A stretch of 64,000 bases of DNA, from the NCBI GenBank assembly GCA_937868095.1, contig CALMLO010000028.1:1-64000 (forward strand), given 5' to 3'. Under the pieces are notes generated by a model. It saw only the letters and a program-made list of their open reading frames with translations. It did no database searches and was not told where the DNA came from. Position numbers and translations under genes: made by a program. Positions 25,582 to 34,479 of the stretch are shown here, in pieces. The stretch is from an uncultured Phycisphaerales bacterium. GTDB taxonomy: Bacteria; Planctomycetota; Phycisphaerae; Sedimentisphaerales; Anaerohalosphaeraceae. Position 1 is the first letter of the stretch; each line of letters begins with the position of its first letter.

Positions 25582-26616
25582 TTAGAGGGGCGCGGTGGAG
25601 TTTCGGATTACCAGTTCGCAGTCGATGACGGTGCGGACGCGTTTGGATGATTTTTCTTTGCCGCTGATGCGGTCCATCAGAATCCTGGCGGCTTCGATGC
25701 CGATTTGACGGGATTTCTGGCGTACGGTAGTCAGGGGCGGATTGGTGAGCTGGGCGATTTTGTGGGAGTCGCTGTAGCCGACGACAGAGAGGTCTTCGGG
25801 GATGCGCAGCCCCATTTCAGAAGCGACTTTGTAGATTTCAAAGGCGGCCCAATCGGAAAAGGAGAATACGGCGGTTGGTTTTTTCTCGAGCATTTGGCGG
25901 ATAAGCGGGGGGATATTATCGGCGTAATCTGAGCCGACCTGATGGATGTATGTGACATCGGGATAGGCGGACAAGGCCTCTTCAAAATAGCGTCGGCGCA
26001 GTTTGGCCCAGGTCCATTCCTGATGGCCGGACAGGTGGGCGATGCGCCGATGGCCGAGCTGATAAAGATGGCGGGCGACCAGTTCGGCTCCGAGCCGCTC
26101 GTCGGTGATGACGGAGTCGGAGAAATCCAGTTCGTGATCGATGGTGACCACAGGGAGATTGCGGGATTCGAGTTCGTCCAGGTGGGCGCCGTACACTTCG
26201 CTGACGCGGGGCCAAAGGATGACGCCGTCCACCCGCCGATCGATAAGGCGGTGCATCTGCTTGAGCATGAAGGTTTCTTTTTCCTGGGGGGAGAGCACTT
26301 TGCCGGCGTAGCGTTCCCAGAGCATGATGCCGGCATAGTCATATTCGACCAGGGTGTCGTGGATGCCTTCGAGGATGCGGGACCAGTGTTCATCGTAGGG
26401 GGGAATCATAATGCCGACATTGCCGGTGCGGCCGGTCTGAATGCCCTGAATGAGCAGATTGGGGCGGTAGTTGAGTTTTTTGGCGCATTCGAGTACCTTT
26501 TCCCGCGTTTCCTGGGAGATTTCTCCTTTGTTGCGCAAAACGCGGGAGACGGTTGAGATGGACAGGTTGGTGGCCGCTGCAATTTGTTTTAAGCTGACTT
26601 GTGTTCTTGGTTTCAT
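25582..26616 (-). CDS. LacI-family transcriptional regulator
   Basis: The 344-residue protein has an N-terminal LacI helix-turn-helix (SLKQIAAATNLSISTVSRVL) with the hinge segment LNYRPNLLIQGIQTGRTGNVG, then a periplasmic-binding-protein-like effector domain. The C-terminal DLSVVGYSDSHKIAQLTNPPLTTVRQ is typical. The ligand is probably a sugar. It sits amid three operator-like dyads centred on CG that precede mannan genes, so it is the best candidate regulator. The start has no strong ribosome binding site. A partial operator-like stretch lies upstream near 26700-26727. Confidence 0.88.
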   Translation of the reverse strand: MKPRTQVSLKQIAAATNLSISTVSRVLRNKGEISQETREKVLECAKKLNYRPNLLIQGIQTGRTGNVGIMIPPYDEHWSRILEGIHDTLVEYDYAGIMLWERYAGKVLSPQEKETFMLKQMHRLIDRRVDGVILWPRVSEVYGAHLDELESRNLPVVTIDHELDFSDSVITDERLGAELVARHLYQLGHRRIAHLSGHQEWTWAKLRRRYFEEALSAYPDVTYIHQVGSDYADNIPPLIRQMLEKKPTAVFSFSDWAAFEIYKVASEMGLRIPEDLSVVGYSDSHKIAQLTNPPLTTVRQKSRQIGIEAARILMDRISGKEKSSKRVRTVIDCELVIRNSTAPL

Positions 26617-26932
26617 TGTGATTTCGGCAGATGTTCGGTTCCCAATTTCAGATTGACTCTAAAAAAGCCATCATACCGGTTGGGAGGGCGTTTATAAACA
26701 AATATTTTGTGGGAATTTGCGTATCTTACCGCAAGCGAAGTTTTTTGCTTTCGGAGGCGGCGGGCTGCTCTGGCGGATGGGCCGGCGGGAAAGAAAGCGG
26801 CGGAAAAGAACTTAACTCCATTTTTAATAACGACTTGGGTCTTTCTTTGGGCTGTTTTGGATTCTTTGGCGGCGGTGACTGAAGCAGGGGTTTCGGCAGG
26901 GAGGACCGGGGGAAAGATTTGGAAGGCGAGAG

Positions 26933-26952
26933 CAAATATTTACGCAAATATT
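26933..26952. promoter_or_regulatory. Operator-like element, copy 2
   Basis: The sequence reads AAATATTT-ACGC-AAATATTT, identical to copy 1 except for one base in the spacer. It ends 4 bp before the -35 box, the same distance as copy 1. Confidence 0.65.
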
Positions 26953-26956
26953 TTTT

Positions 26957-26985
26957 ATTGACAATAGTCAGGCAAAAGTCTATAT
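26957..26985 (+). promoter_or_regulatory. Sigma70-type promoter of the mannan catabolic operon
   Basis: A perfect TTGACA at 26957-26962 and TATATT at 26980-26985 are separated by 17 bp. It should drive prepilin-like gene 2 and probably the symporter, epimerase and GH130 genes. The leader is about 95 bases. Confidence 0.75.
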
Positions 26986-27085
26986 TAAAATTATAAAGAG
27001 TTTTTCGGGAGGGCAACAGGAGAAGGCAGAGAAGATGAAAGATAAAAAAGGCGAATTGACGGCTGTTTAATATCGGGAGTCTTCT

Positions 27086-27955
27086 ATGGAGCGGAAAAAA
27101 GGGTTTACCTTAATTGAGCTTTTGGTGGTGATTGCCATTATTGCCCTGCTCTTGTCCATCGTGATGCCGTCTCTGCGAATCGCCAAAGATCGGGCAATGG
27201 AGGTTCTTTGTGAAAACAACATTCGGCAGTTCGGGATTGGGATGTTTGCCTACTGCAATGACAACGACGGGACGCTGCCGGATGCGGAGGACTGGCTTCT
27301 GATGAATCTGGTTCGGGGCGATCCGCAAAGTCCTTATGTGGTTAATCCGTCCTCCCTGCTGAACTTTGACTGCGTATGGCATAATGCGAGCATCACCGCC
27401 GACGGGCTGATTGTGCGGTATCTGTCGAGTGATGAGGTGCGTGCGTGTCCTGCCTTTAAGCGGATAGCGCTTCGCCGGAGCAATTGTGCGGCGGGAGTCA
27501 GCCACAATCCGGCGATTCCGATTGAGCCGCAGTTTACGTATTCTCAAAATCCGTTTCTTGGCCCGCTGGGGTATCTGAAGGCCCAGTATTATGTGCGGAA
27601 GATTACTCAACTGCGTTCGCCTTCGGCGGTGTTTGCGTATGGAGAGGAAAATCCTTATGTTTTGCCGAGTTCCAATCCGCGTCCGCTTTATGGGAAGTTT
27701 ACGGTTCGGGTCTCTTCAGTCACTCCGCTGAATGACTGTCTGCTGTATTCCATCAATCCGCAGTCGGCCAAAAGCTTCATTGAAAAATACGGCAGCAAGT
27801 ATGATGTTCCGCCGACGTTTACGGACTGCCTGGGGACTTTTCATCGGGCCAAGGATACCGACGGCTACCTGGGGTATTCGAAGGCCGTCTTTGCTGATGG
27901 GCATATTCAGAATGTGGTGCCGGAAGAGTCGCTGATTTATTCGTGGCCGTTCTGA
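27086..27955 (+). CDS. Type II secretion-like prepilin protein (2)
   Basis: The 289-residue protein has a prepilin leader cleaved at MERKKG/FTLIELLVVIAII and a hydrophobic N-terminal helix. Its C-terminus has a looser H...ADGH motif with 16 residues between the His and DG rather than 9. It shares only the N-terminal helix and general plan with the first prepilin-like protein. It is the first gene after the copy 2 operator and precedes a sugar symporter by 166 bases, which points to a role at the cell surface in glycan use rather than in general secretion. Confidence 0.82.
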   Translation: MERKKGFTLIELLVVIAIIALLLSIVMPSLRIAKDRAMEVLCENNIRQFGIGMFAYCNDNDGTLPDAEDWLLMNLVRGDPQSPYVVNPSSLLNFDCVWHNASITADGLIVRYLSSDEVRACPAFKRIALRRSNCAAGVSHNPAIPIEPQFTYSQNPFLGPLGYLKAQYYVRKITQLRSPSAVFAYGEENPYVLPSSNPRPLYGKFTVRVSSVTPLNDCLLYSINPQSAKSFIEKYGSKYDVPPTFTDCLGTFHRAKDTDGYLGYSKAVFADGHIQNVVPEESLIYSWPF

Positions 27956-28121
27956 GGGGTATTTCGGCAGAGAAGGGCGGCTGCCGGAGGCGGCTGGGAG
28001 AAGAGTGCGGGCAAATGGGCTGCGGGAAGGAGAGGGGCTTTGTGTTTCCGGGCGGGAGGGGAGGCGGTGGAACAAGAGAAGATTGCAGGGGAACCGTTCG
28101 TTTGCTGAATAAGGGAAACAG

Positions 28122-29942
28122 GTGAAGCTGACTTCGATTGACATCGGAATTATCGGATTGTACCTGATCAGTGTTTTGGCGGTTGGGTTTCTCTGTTCTC
28201 GTCAGGCGGGCCGGAGCATTCGCTCGTATTTTCTGGGGGGCAACCGCATTCCGTATCCTTTGCTGGGGATCGCCAACGCGACGGGAATGTTCGATATTAC
28301 GGGCACGATGTGGCTGGTGACGCTGTTTTTTCTGTACGGGATGAAAAGCGTGTTTATCCCGTGGCTGTGGCCGATTTTCAATCAGGTGTTTCTGATGGTG
28401 TATCTGGCCCGATGGCTTCGGCGCTCGCAGGTGATGACGGGGGCGGAGTGGATTGGATTTCGGTTTGGACAGAGCCGGGGGGCTATGCTGTCGCATATCA
28501 GCGTGGTTTTGTTTGCGCTGGTGAGTGTAATCAGCATGCTGGCTTATTCTTTTGAAGGGATCGGCAAGTTTGCGGCGGTGTTTTTTCCGTGGGACTGGCC
28601 GCCTTGTGTGTATGCGATTTTGCTGATGGGGATTACGACGATCTATGTGATTGCCGGCGGAATGTACAGTGTGGTGATTACGGATTTGATTCAATATGTG
28701 CTCTTGACGGTGTCGGGTGTGTGTGTTGCCTGGGTTGCGATGTCGCGGACAACGGCGGAGCAGATTGCGGCATCGGTGCCGGCGGGCTGGGCGGATTTGC
28801 GATTCGGCTGGAGACTGAATCTGGACTGGACAGGACTGCTGGAGGCGGGCAATGCCAAGATTGCCGAAGACGGGTGGGAATTGTTTACGGTCTTTATGCT
28901 GGTGGTGCTTTTCAAGGGGATTGCGGCGAGTATGGCGGGGCCTGCACCGAATTATGATATGCAGCGTGTGCTGGCAACCCGCAATCCGCGAGAGGCGGGA
29001 CTGATGAGCTGGTTTACGTGCATAGCCCTGTTTGTACCGCGGTATTTAATGGTGGCATCCATAGGGGTGCTGGGGCTGGTGTATTACCGGCAGGCGCTCA
29101 ACAGTATGGGAGACTCAGTGGATTTTGAGCAGGTGATGCCGTTTGTGCTGAATCATTTTCTGTCCAGCGGGCTGCTTGGGCTGGTGCTGGCGGGGCTGCT
29201 GGCGGCGTTTATGAGCACGTTTGACTGTACGGTGAATGCGGGGGCTTCCTATGTGGTCAAAGACCTTTACCAGCGGTATATCCAGCCGGATGCCCCTTCC
29301 CGTCGGCTGGTTCGAATGAGTTATGTCAGTTCGCTGGTGATTGTCCTGACTGGGATTGGATTCGGCTTTCTGACGAAGTCGATCAATCAAATCTGTCAAT
29401 GGATTGTGGCGGGGCTGTATGGGGGGTATATCGCCCCGAATGTGCTGAAGTGGCACTGGTGGCGGTTTAACAGTTACGGGTATTTTGCGGGAATGATGAC
29501 CGGCCTGTGCTGTTCTCTTTTGTTTCCGCTGGTGCTGCCGAATTGGTCGGCGCTGAATACATTTCCGCTGCTGTTTTTGCTGAGCATGGCGGCTTCGGTG
29601 GGAGTTTCGCTTTGGACCAAGCCGGACTCGCTGGATGTGCTGAAGCTGTTTTACAGGCGCACGCGGCCGTGGGGATTTTGGGGGCCGATTCTGCGTGCTG
29701 TGCAGGAAGAAGACAGGAGTTTTGTGCCGAATCGAGATTTTCGCCGGGATATGGTGAATGTGACGGTCGGCATTATCTGGCAGCTGAGTTTGTGTACACT
29801 GCCGTTCTATTTTGTGCTGCGCCGGTGGGCCGGCTTTTGGGGGTCGACTGGGGTGCTGGCTGTGACGTCGATTTTTTTGAAGTGGAACTGGTATAACCGG
29901 CTGGAAGAGGAAGAAGATGCGGTGCCAGCCGACGCCGGATAA
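28122..29942 (+). CDS. Sodium:solute symporter (SSS family)
   Basis: The 606-residue protein starts with GTG at 28122, preceded by AAGGGA. It has about 13-14 hydrophobic segments typical of the SSS/SGLT family, with YFLGGNRIPYPLLGIANATGMFDITGT near the start (first helices and sodium site), IYVIAGGMYSVVITDLIQ, and LLAAFMSTFDCTVNAGASYVVKDLYQRY. It sits directly upstream of a disaccharide 2-epimerase and a GH130 phosphorylase, so mannobiose or related mannooligosaccharides are the likely cargo, imported with sodium. This prediction rests on context. Confidence 0.85.
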   Translation: MKLTSIDIGIIGLYLISVLAVGFLCSRQAGRSIRSYFLGGNRIPYPLLGIANATGMFDITGTMWLVTLFFLYGMKSVFIPWLWPIFNQVFLMVYLARWLRRSQVMTGAEWIGFRFGQSRGAMLSHISVVLFALVSVISMLAYSFEGIGKFAAVFFPWDWPPCVYAILLMGITTIYVIAGGMYSVVITDLIQYVLLTVSGVCVAWVAMSRTTAEQIAASVPAGWADLRFGWRLNLDWTGLLEAGNAKIAEDGWELFTVFMLVVLFKGIAASMAGPAPNYDMQRVLATRNPREAGLMSWFTCIALFVPRYLMVASIGVLGLVYYRQALNSMGDSVDFEQVMPFVLNHFLSSGLLGLVLAGLLAAFMSTFDCTVNAGASYVVKDLYQRYIQPDAPSRRLVRMSYVSSLVIVLTGIGFGFLTKSINQICQWIVAGLYGGYIAPNVLKWHWWRFNSYGYFAGMMTGLCCSLLFPLVLPNWSALNTFPLLFLLSMAASVGVSLWTKPDSLDVLKLFYRRTRPWGFWGPILRAVQEEDRSFVPNRDFRRDMVNVTVGIIWQLSLCTLPFYFVLRRWAGFWGSTGVLAVTSIFLKWNWYNRLEEEEDAVPADAG

Positions 29943-29960
29943 AAAAGTGAGAAGACAGCG

Positions 29961-31202
29961 ATGAATGAAACGATGATTCAATTGTTTCTTAAGAAAGTGG
30001 AAGACGAACTGAATGAAGATATTCTGCCGTTTTGGCTGACTCATCTTCGCGACCGGAAGCATGGGGGTTTTGTGGGGCGGATCAGCAATGATTTGGTGGC
30101 TGATGAGCAGGCGCCGAAGGGGCTGATTCTGCATACGCGGCTTTTGTGGGCGTTTTCGGCACTGGCCCGGTTTTTGAAGGACCGACGGTGTGAGAAAATG
30201 GCGTATGATGCTTATCAGATTGTACGGGGAGATTTCTGGGACGGGCGGTACGGCGGGGCCTACTGGCAGGTGGGAGCGGAGGGGCCGATTGATGTGCAGA
30301 AGAAGACCTACGGGCAGGCATTTTTGATTTACGGGCTGGCGGAATATTATCGACTGTCGCGGAATTCGGAGCCGCTGGCGATGGCCCAGGAGGTGTTTGA
30401 ACGGCTTGAGCGGCATGCTCACGATGAACAAAATGGGGGGTATCTGGAGGTGATGGAGCGGGACTGGCGTCTCTCGCCGCATCAGCAGCTCAGCGAAGAA
30501 GACCTGGTCGCGCCCAAATCGATGAATACCCATCTGCATCTGCTGGAGGCGTACACGGAATTGTATTTGGTTTGGCCCGATGCGCAGGTGCTCAGGCGGC
30601 TTGAAGAACTGCTGGAGATTTTTCTGAAGTTTATTCTTGAACCGCAGACGCACCATTTTCGCCTGTTTTTTGAGCGGGACTGGAAGTCGCTGACAGGGTG
30701 TGTATCGTTTGGCCATGATATTGAGGGCAGCTGGCTGCTGCATCGGGCGCAGCAGGCAGCGGACAAAGAGGACAAAGAATGGGCAGGGCGGGTTGTGCCG
30801 GCATCGGTGCAGATTGCTAAAGCGGTTCTGGAGGAAGGGCTGGACAAGGATGGGGGGCTGCTGTATGAACGGCTGGAGGACGGCCGAATCCGTGCGGAAA
30901 AGCATTTCTGGTGTCAGGCGGAGGCGGTGGTGGGGTTTGTTAATGCCTATCAGCTGACAGGGGAGCCGGTCTATCTGGAGGCGGCCTGGAAGGTGTGGCA
31001 GTTTATTGAGACTTACCAGGTGGACCGGACTTACGGGGAGTGGTTCTGGAAACTGGATGAGCGGCGGACGCCGGACTTGTCGCTGCCGAAGGTTTCGGAG
31101 TGGAAATGCCCGTATCACAACAGCCGGGCGTGTATTGAGACGATTCAGCGGCTTCGGCAGATTCTGCGTGAGCCGGTTTTGAGCGGACAGGGGGAGCGAT
31201 GA
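29961..31202 (+). CDS. Cellobiose/mannobiose 2-epimerase (AGE family)
   Basis: The 413-residue protein is an N-acylglucosamine 2-epimerase-family (alpha/alpha)6 barrel of the cellobiose 2-epimerase type. Conserved parts are [48 protein letters not shown], and [20 protein letters not shown], with the catalytic histidines among these. In mannan pathways this enzyme turns beta-1,4-mannobiose into mannosyl-glucose. The coupling to GH130 (the stop overlaps its start by 4 bp) strongly supports that reaction. The enzyme is cytoplasmic, with no signal peptide. Confidence 0.9.
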   Translation: MNETMIQLFLKKVEDELNEDILPFWLTHLRDRKHGGFVGRISNDLVADEQAPKGLILHTRLLWAFSALARFLKDRRCEKMAYDAYQIVRGDFWDGRYGGAYWQVGAEGPIDVQKKTYGQAFLIYGLAEYYRLSRNSEPLAMAQEVFERLERHAHDEQNGGYLEVMERDWRLSPHQQLSEEDLVAPKSMNTHLHLLEAYTELYLVWPDAQVLRRLEELLEIFLKFILEPQTHHFRLFFERDWKSLTGCVSFGHDIEGSWLLHRAQQAADKEDKEWAGRVVPASVQIAKAVLEEGLDKDGGLLYERLEDGRIRAEKHFWCQAEAVVGFVNAYQLTGEPVYLEAAWKVWQFIETYQVDRTYGEWFWKLDERRTPDLSLPKVSEWKCPYHNSRACIETIQRLRQILREPVLSGQGER

Positions 31203-32395
31203 GGCCGTCGATGAAATATTGCGAAAAGGTGCGCGCCCTGGAGGCATCGTACCGCTGTGTGATTGAACGGAAGAATCGGCCGAGCAGGAAAGAGGGGATT
31301 TGCCGGCGGTATCTGCATCCGGTGCTGACGGCGGGACATATTCCGCCGGCCTGGCGATACGAGTTTGACGAGCGGCGCAATCCGCTTCTGCTGGAGCGGC
31401 TGATGGTGAATTCGGTGTTTAATGCGGGGGCGATGAAATGGGGCGAGTTGTTTCTGCTGGCCGCACGAGTAGAGGGGGCGGACCGTAAATCGTTTTTTGC
31501 GATAGCCCAGAGCCGCTCGGGGATAGATGGGTTTGAATTCCGGGACAGGCCGGTGGTGATGCCGGAGCTGGAGGAGACAGAGACCAACCATTATGACCTG
31601 CGTCTGGTGCCGCATGAAGACGGATGGATTTACGGGCTGTTTTGTGTGGAGTCCAAAGCCCCGACGGCGCCGAAGGGGGATACGTCTGCGGCGATAGCCC
31701 AGGCGGGAATCGCCCGGACAAAGGATTTGAAGCATTGGGAACGGCTGGCAAATCTGAAAACGCCGTCGCCTCAGCAGCGGAATGTTGTGCTGCATCCGGA
31801 GTTTGTCAACGGCAAGTATGGATTTTATACGCGGCCGCAGGACGGATTTGTTGAGACGGGAAGCGGCGGCGGGATTGCCTGGGGTGTGTGCGAAAACATC
31901 GAGCAGGCCGTTCTTACGGAAGAAATCCTTGTCGATGAAAAGCGTTATCATACGATTAAGGAGGCCAAAAACGGGCTGGGGCCTGCGCCGCTGAAGACCG
32001 CGTACGGCTGGCTGCATCTGGCGCATGGGGTTCGCCAGACGGCGGCAGGTTTGCGGTATGTGCTTTATGTGTTTATGACGGATTTGGAGCAGCCGTGGAA
32101 GGTGACCTTCCGGCCGGGCGGCTATTTGCTGGCTCCTCGCGGGCCGGAACGGGTGGGGGATGTGTCCAATGTGGTGTTCAGCAACGGCTGGATTCTGGAT
32201 GAAGATGGAACAGTGTATCTCTATTACGGCTCGTCGGATACGCGGCTGCACGCAGCGAGTTGTTCGCTGGAAGCGCTGGTGGACTATGTCATGCATACGC
32301 CGGAAGATGGCGGGCGGACGAGTGTTTGTGTCCGGCAGCGGCTGGACTTGATTGAACGCAATCAGCGCTGGCTGGAAGAGGCCGGTCTTGCTTAA
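31199..32395 (+). CDS. GH130 phosphorylase, probably 4-O-beta-D-mannosyl-D-glucose phosphorylase
   Basis: The 398-residue protein is a five-bladed beta-propeller GH130 enzyme. Conserved blocks are [61 protein letters not shown] and [19 protein letters not shown]. Inorganic phosphate attacks beta-1,4-mannosyl-glucose to give mannose-1-phosphate and glucose. Pairing with the 2-epimerase just upstream is the classic intracellular mannobiose route. Specificity for mannosyl-glucose rather than mannobiose or longer chains is inferred. It has no signal peptide. Confidence 0.9.
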   Translation: MRPSMKYCEKVRALEASYRCVIERKNRPSRKEGICRRYLHPVLTAGHIPPAWRYEFDERRNPLLLERLMVNSVFNAGAMKWGELFLLAARVEGADRKSFFAIAQSRSGIDGFEFRDRPVVMPELEETETNHYDLRLVPHEDGWIYGLFCVESKAPTAPKGDTSAAIAQAGIARTKDLKHWERLANLKTPSPQQRNVVLHPEFVNGKYGFYTRPQDGFVETGSGGGIAWGVCENIEQAVLTEEILVDEKRYHTIKEAKNGLGPAPLKTAYGWLHLAHGVRQTAAGLRYVLYVFMTDLEQPWKVTFRPGGYLLAPRGPERVGDVSNVVFSNGWILDEDGTVYLYYGSSDTRLHAASCSLEALVDYVMHTPEDGGRTSVCVRQRLDLIERNQRWLEEAGLA

Positions 32396-32640
32396 CGGTA
32401 CACGGTAGGCAAGATAAAGGGATGAAAGGGGACAGGAAAGGTATAGAAATCTTGAGCTGGATAGGCGGGAAAGAAGCGACCGGTGAATACCGCAAAAAAT
32501 TTTTGCTGCGGCCGGAAGGGGCTGATTTTTGTTTTCTGTTTTGGAGGGATTGATTGGCTGCTTTTATTCAGGATAAAACAAGTGTTTTTATGGCGTAACG
32601 CAACTTGATTTATTTTAAGGGCTTATGACCTTTTCTTTTT

Positions 32641-32659
32641 CTGCCTTGCTGCAAGGCAG
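32641..32659. repeat. Perfect 19-bp palindrome
   Basis: CTGCCTTGC-T-GCAAGGCAG has two 9-bp arms around one base. The central spacing is too short for an RNA hairpin loop without opening some pairs, and no T-tract follows, so it looks more like a protein binding site than a terminator. It lies 50 bp upstream of the copy 3 operator. Confidence 0.5.
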
Positions 32660-32708
32660 GCGGGAGAAGGGGCGAAAACCCGTAAAGGGCGGCGTCTGAA
32701 AATAAAAC

Positions 32709-32728
32709 AAATATTTACGCAAATATTG
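32709..32728. promoter_or_regulatory. Operator-like element, copy 3
   Basis: The sequence reads AAATATTT-ACGC-AAATATTG, keeping the 16-bp CG-centred dyad ATATTTA-CG-CAAATAT. Unlike copies 1 and 2 it lies 26 bp, not 4 bp, upstream of the -35 box. Confidence 0.6.
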
Positions 32729-32754
32729 TTTTTGGCTTTTTTGGTGTTTTTTGG

Positions 32755-32783
32755 TTGACTTTTCATTCGGGTTTTCAGATAAT
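32755..32783 (+). promoter_or_regulatory. Sigma70-type promoter of the modular dockerin-like protein
   Basis: TTGACT at 32755-32760 and GATAAT at 32778-32783 are 17 bp apart. The coding start is about 125 bases downstream. Confidence 0.65.
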
Positions 32784-32908
32784 ACTTCCATACAAAGGGA
32801 AAGGGTAATGAAAGGAACGTCCATGCAAGTCATCCTTTTCATCTTTTCGGTGTGTCGAAATTTCAGCCAACCTGCGTTTTATTATCCATTCAGGAAAGGA
32901 GAGTGATT

Positions 32909-34285
32909 ATGAGAAAATGTTTGGCGGTGCTGCTGGTTTTAGGCGCAGTCTCTGTGAGCCAGGCGGTTATGCTGGCGGATTTTGAAACGGGCTTCGATGG
33001 TTTTCGAGCCACGGGGCCTCTTGCTTCTGCTTCGACACTGAGTTTGAGTACGAAGGAAGGGGCGGTTACCTCCGGTTCGCAGTGTTTGAAGGTCGATCAC
33101 AAGCCGAATTACTGGCCGCTTCAGTGGGTGGCCCCGTCGGTGCCGGCGAGGTTGGGAAAACTTTCTATTGATATTACTTGTTTTGCGGCGGATTGGCCAA
33201 CTCAGCCGTGGACACGGTTCTGCGAAAAGATTGCGCTGCAGAGCGATGGTGCCGGCGGCGACTGGGCGGAATACACAACGACCGAAGCAAATTGGATTGA
33301 TCGAAAGACAGGAGCAAGTGCAGCGGTCGATTGGGGTGCCTGGTCAGGTGATATGTACCGGACTGTTGTCATTGATATTTCGGATTATGATTTGACGGGT
33401 GCTACCTATTTCCAGATTAATTTCTCATTTAACTGTGCTGAGGCCGGTCCTTATTACCTTGATAATATTCATTTTGTGGATGAGCCGGCCAATCCCTATC
33501 CGCCTAATAATGGGGTGGCTATCGTGGGGTATGATACGGAACTTTCGTGGGAGAATGCCACGGATTCTCTGAATTGGGTGAGAGTCTGGTTCGGAACGGC
33601 GCCGAAGCCGGGAGAAACCGATCCCAACAAGATATTGACGCTGGAGACCTACAAGAATCTGCTGGATTTGATTTATTTTGAGGAGAATCCTGGGGCTGCA
33701 AGCAGCTGTCCGATGCCGCCGCTGAGCGATGGGGTCAAGTATGTCTGGGTGGTGGATAGTGATCCCAATACGTATCCGATTCCATTCTGGACATTTACGG
33801 CGTCGGCTAATGTGCCTCCAAAGGCCAACGCAGGACCGGATCAGTATTTGTGGCTGGACGGGAATGCAAGCGTGGCCGCCACACTGGACGGCAGCGGTTC
33901 GACGGATGACGGTCAGCCGGGTCCGCTCAGTTATCTGTGGGAGCAGACGGCCGGACCTGAGGTGTCCATCGAGGATGCTGAGTCGGCGATTGCAACGGTG
34001 ACTTTAAGCGAACTGGCCAGCCAGACGGAGGCCGGGGCTGCGGCACCGTATGTGTTCCGGCTGACGGTCAGCGACGGTCAATTTTCCTCCAGCGACAGCG
34101 TGAAGGTAACGCTCAACAGCGATTCCTGCCGTGCGACGATTGAGGCGGGCGGCTATTATTTCTATGGAGATGTGACCGGCCCTGCCGGCGACGGGATTCG
34201 CGACTGCAAAGTGGACATGTATGACCTGGCGGAAGTGGCTCTGAATTGGCTGAATTGCTCTAATATTTTTGAGCCGTGTGATTAA
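32909..34285 (+). CDS. Secreted modular protein with CBM-like, PKD-like and dockerin-like domains
   Basis: The start at 32909 follows AGGAAAGGAGAG and opens a signal peptide (MRKCLAVLLVLGAVSVSQA). The open frame extends 19 codons further without these signs. Residues about 22-195 look like a jelly-roll carbohydrate-binding domain (DFETGFDGFRATGP). Residues about 310-430 form a PKD-like domain (PPKANAGPDQYLWLDG, LDGSGSTDD). The C-terminus DGIRDCKVDMYDLAEVALNW is a dockerin-like repeat. No catalytic motif is seen, so it may bind or present mannan. It is under copy 3 of the operator. Confidence 0.75.
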   Translation: MRKCLAVLLVLGAVSVSQAVMLADFETGFDGFRATGPLASASTLSLSTKEGAVTSGSQCLKVDHKPNYWPLQWVAPSVPARLGKLSIDITCFAADWPTQPWTRFCEKIALQSDGAGGDWAEYTTTEANWIDRKTGASAAVDWGAWSGDMYRTVVIDISDYDLTGATYFQINFSFNCAEAGPYYLDNIHFVDEPANPYPPNNGVAIVGYDTELSWENATDSLNWVRVWFGTAPKPGETDPNKILTLETYKNLLDLIYFEENPGAASSCPMPPLSDGVKYVWVVDSDPNTYPIPFWTFTASANVPPKANAGPDQYLWLDGNASVAATLDGSGSTDDGQPGPLSYLWEQTAGPEVSIEDAESAIATVTLSELASQTEAGAAAPYVFRLTVSDGQFSSSDSVKVTLNSDSCRATIEAGGYYFYGDVTGPAGDGIRDCKVDMYDLAEVALNWLNCSNIFEPCD

Positions 34286-34294
34286 ACGATTTTT

Positions 34295-34340
34295 GGCGAG
34301 GACCTTGCCGAGGGTAAGCCGGCAGGGCCTCGCTTTCTCT
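34295..34340 (+). terminator. Putative terminator after the modular dockerin-like gene
   Basis: GCGAGG...CC...TGCCG pairs with CGGCA...GG...CCTCGC around a short loop, with a small mismatch, followed by TTTCTCTT. It lies 10 bases after the stop codon, so it probably ends that transcript. Confidence 0.5.
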
Positions 34341-34479
34341 TGCTGCGGGCGGAGGGCTGTCCTGGGCGGGAGGTGTGGAAGAAACAGTTTTCTTCTTTTG
34401 AAGGGGAGAGCGTGTGGGTGTGTGAGGGTCTATGGCGTTTTTGAACGATATGTTATTTGAATTTTGGAAAGGAGAAGGA

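Larger units (their letters stand above)
26617..27085. other. Divergent control region between lacI-type and prepilin-like gene 2
   Basis: These 469 bases hold the copy 2 operator and its promoter, a lone AAATATTT at 26700-26707, and an imperfect CG-centred half-site near 26714-26727 that might serve lacI autoregulation. No gene is seen; short open frames here have no recognisable content. Confidence 0.5.
32396..32908. other. Control region upstream of the modular dockerin-like protein
   Basis: These 513 bases hold a perfect palindrome (32641-32659), the copy 3 operator (32709-32728) and a promoter. No gene is supported, and I see no terminator hairpin after GH130, so read-through is possible. 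Confidence 0.5.

Noticed and set aside
26700-26707. Single AAATATTT as a fourth operator
   Set aside because: It lacks the second half and the CG centre at the right spacing; the nearby partial match is too weak to call.
24426-26952. AT-rich elements as simple UP elements for RNA polymerase
   Set aside because: They are AT-rich and near -35 boxes, so this is not fully excluded, but the conserved CGC core, the dyad and the 26-bp shift at copy 3 fit a protein operator better.
29115-31247. Long minus-strand open frame opposite the symporter and epimerase
   Set aside because: It spans two well-identified plus-strand genes and has shadow-like composition.
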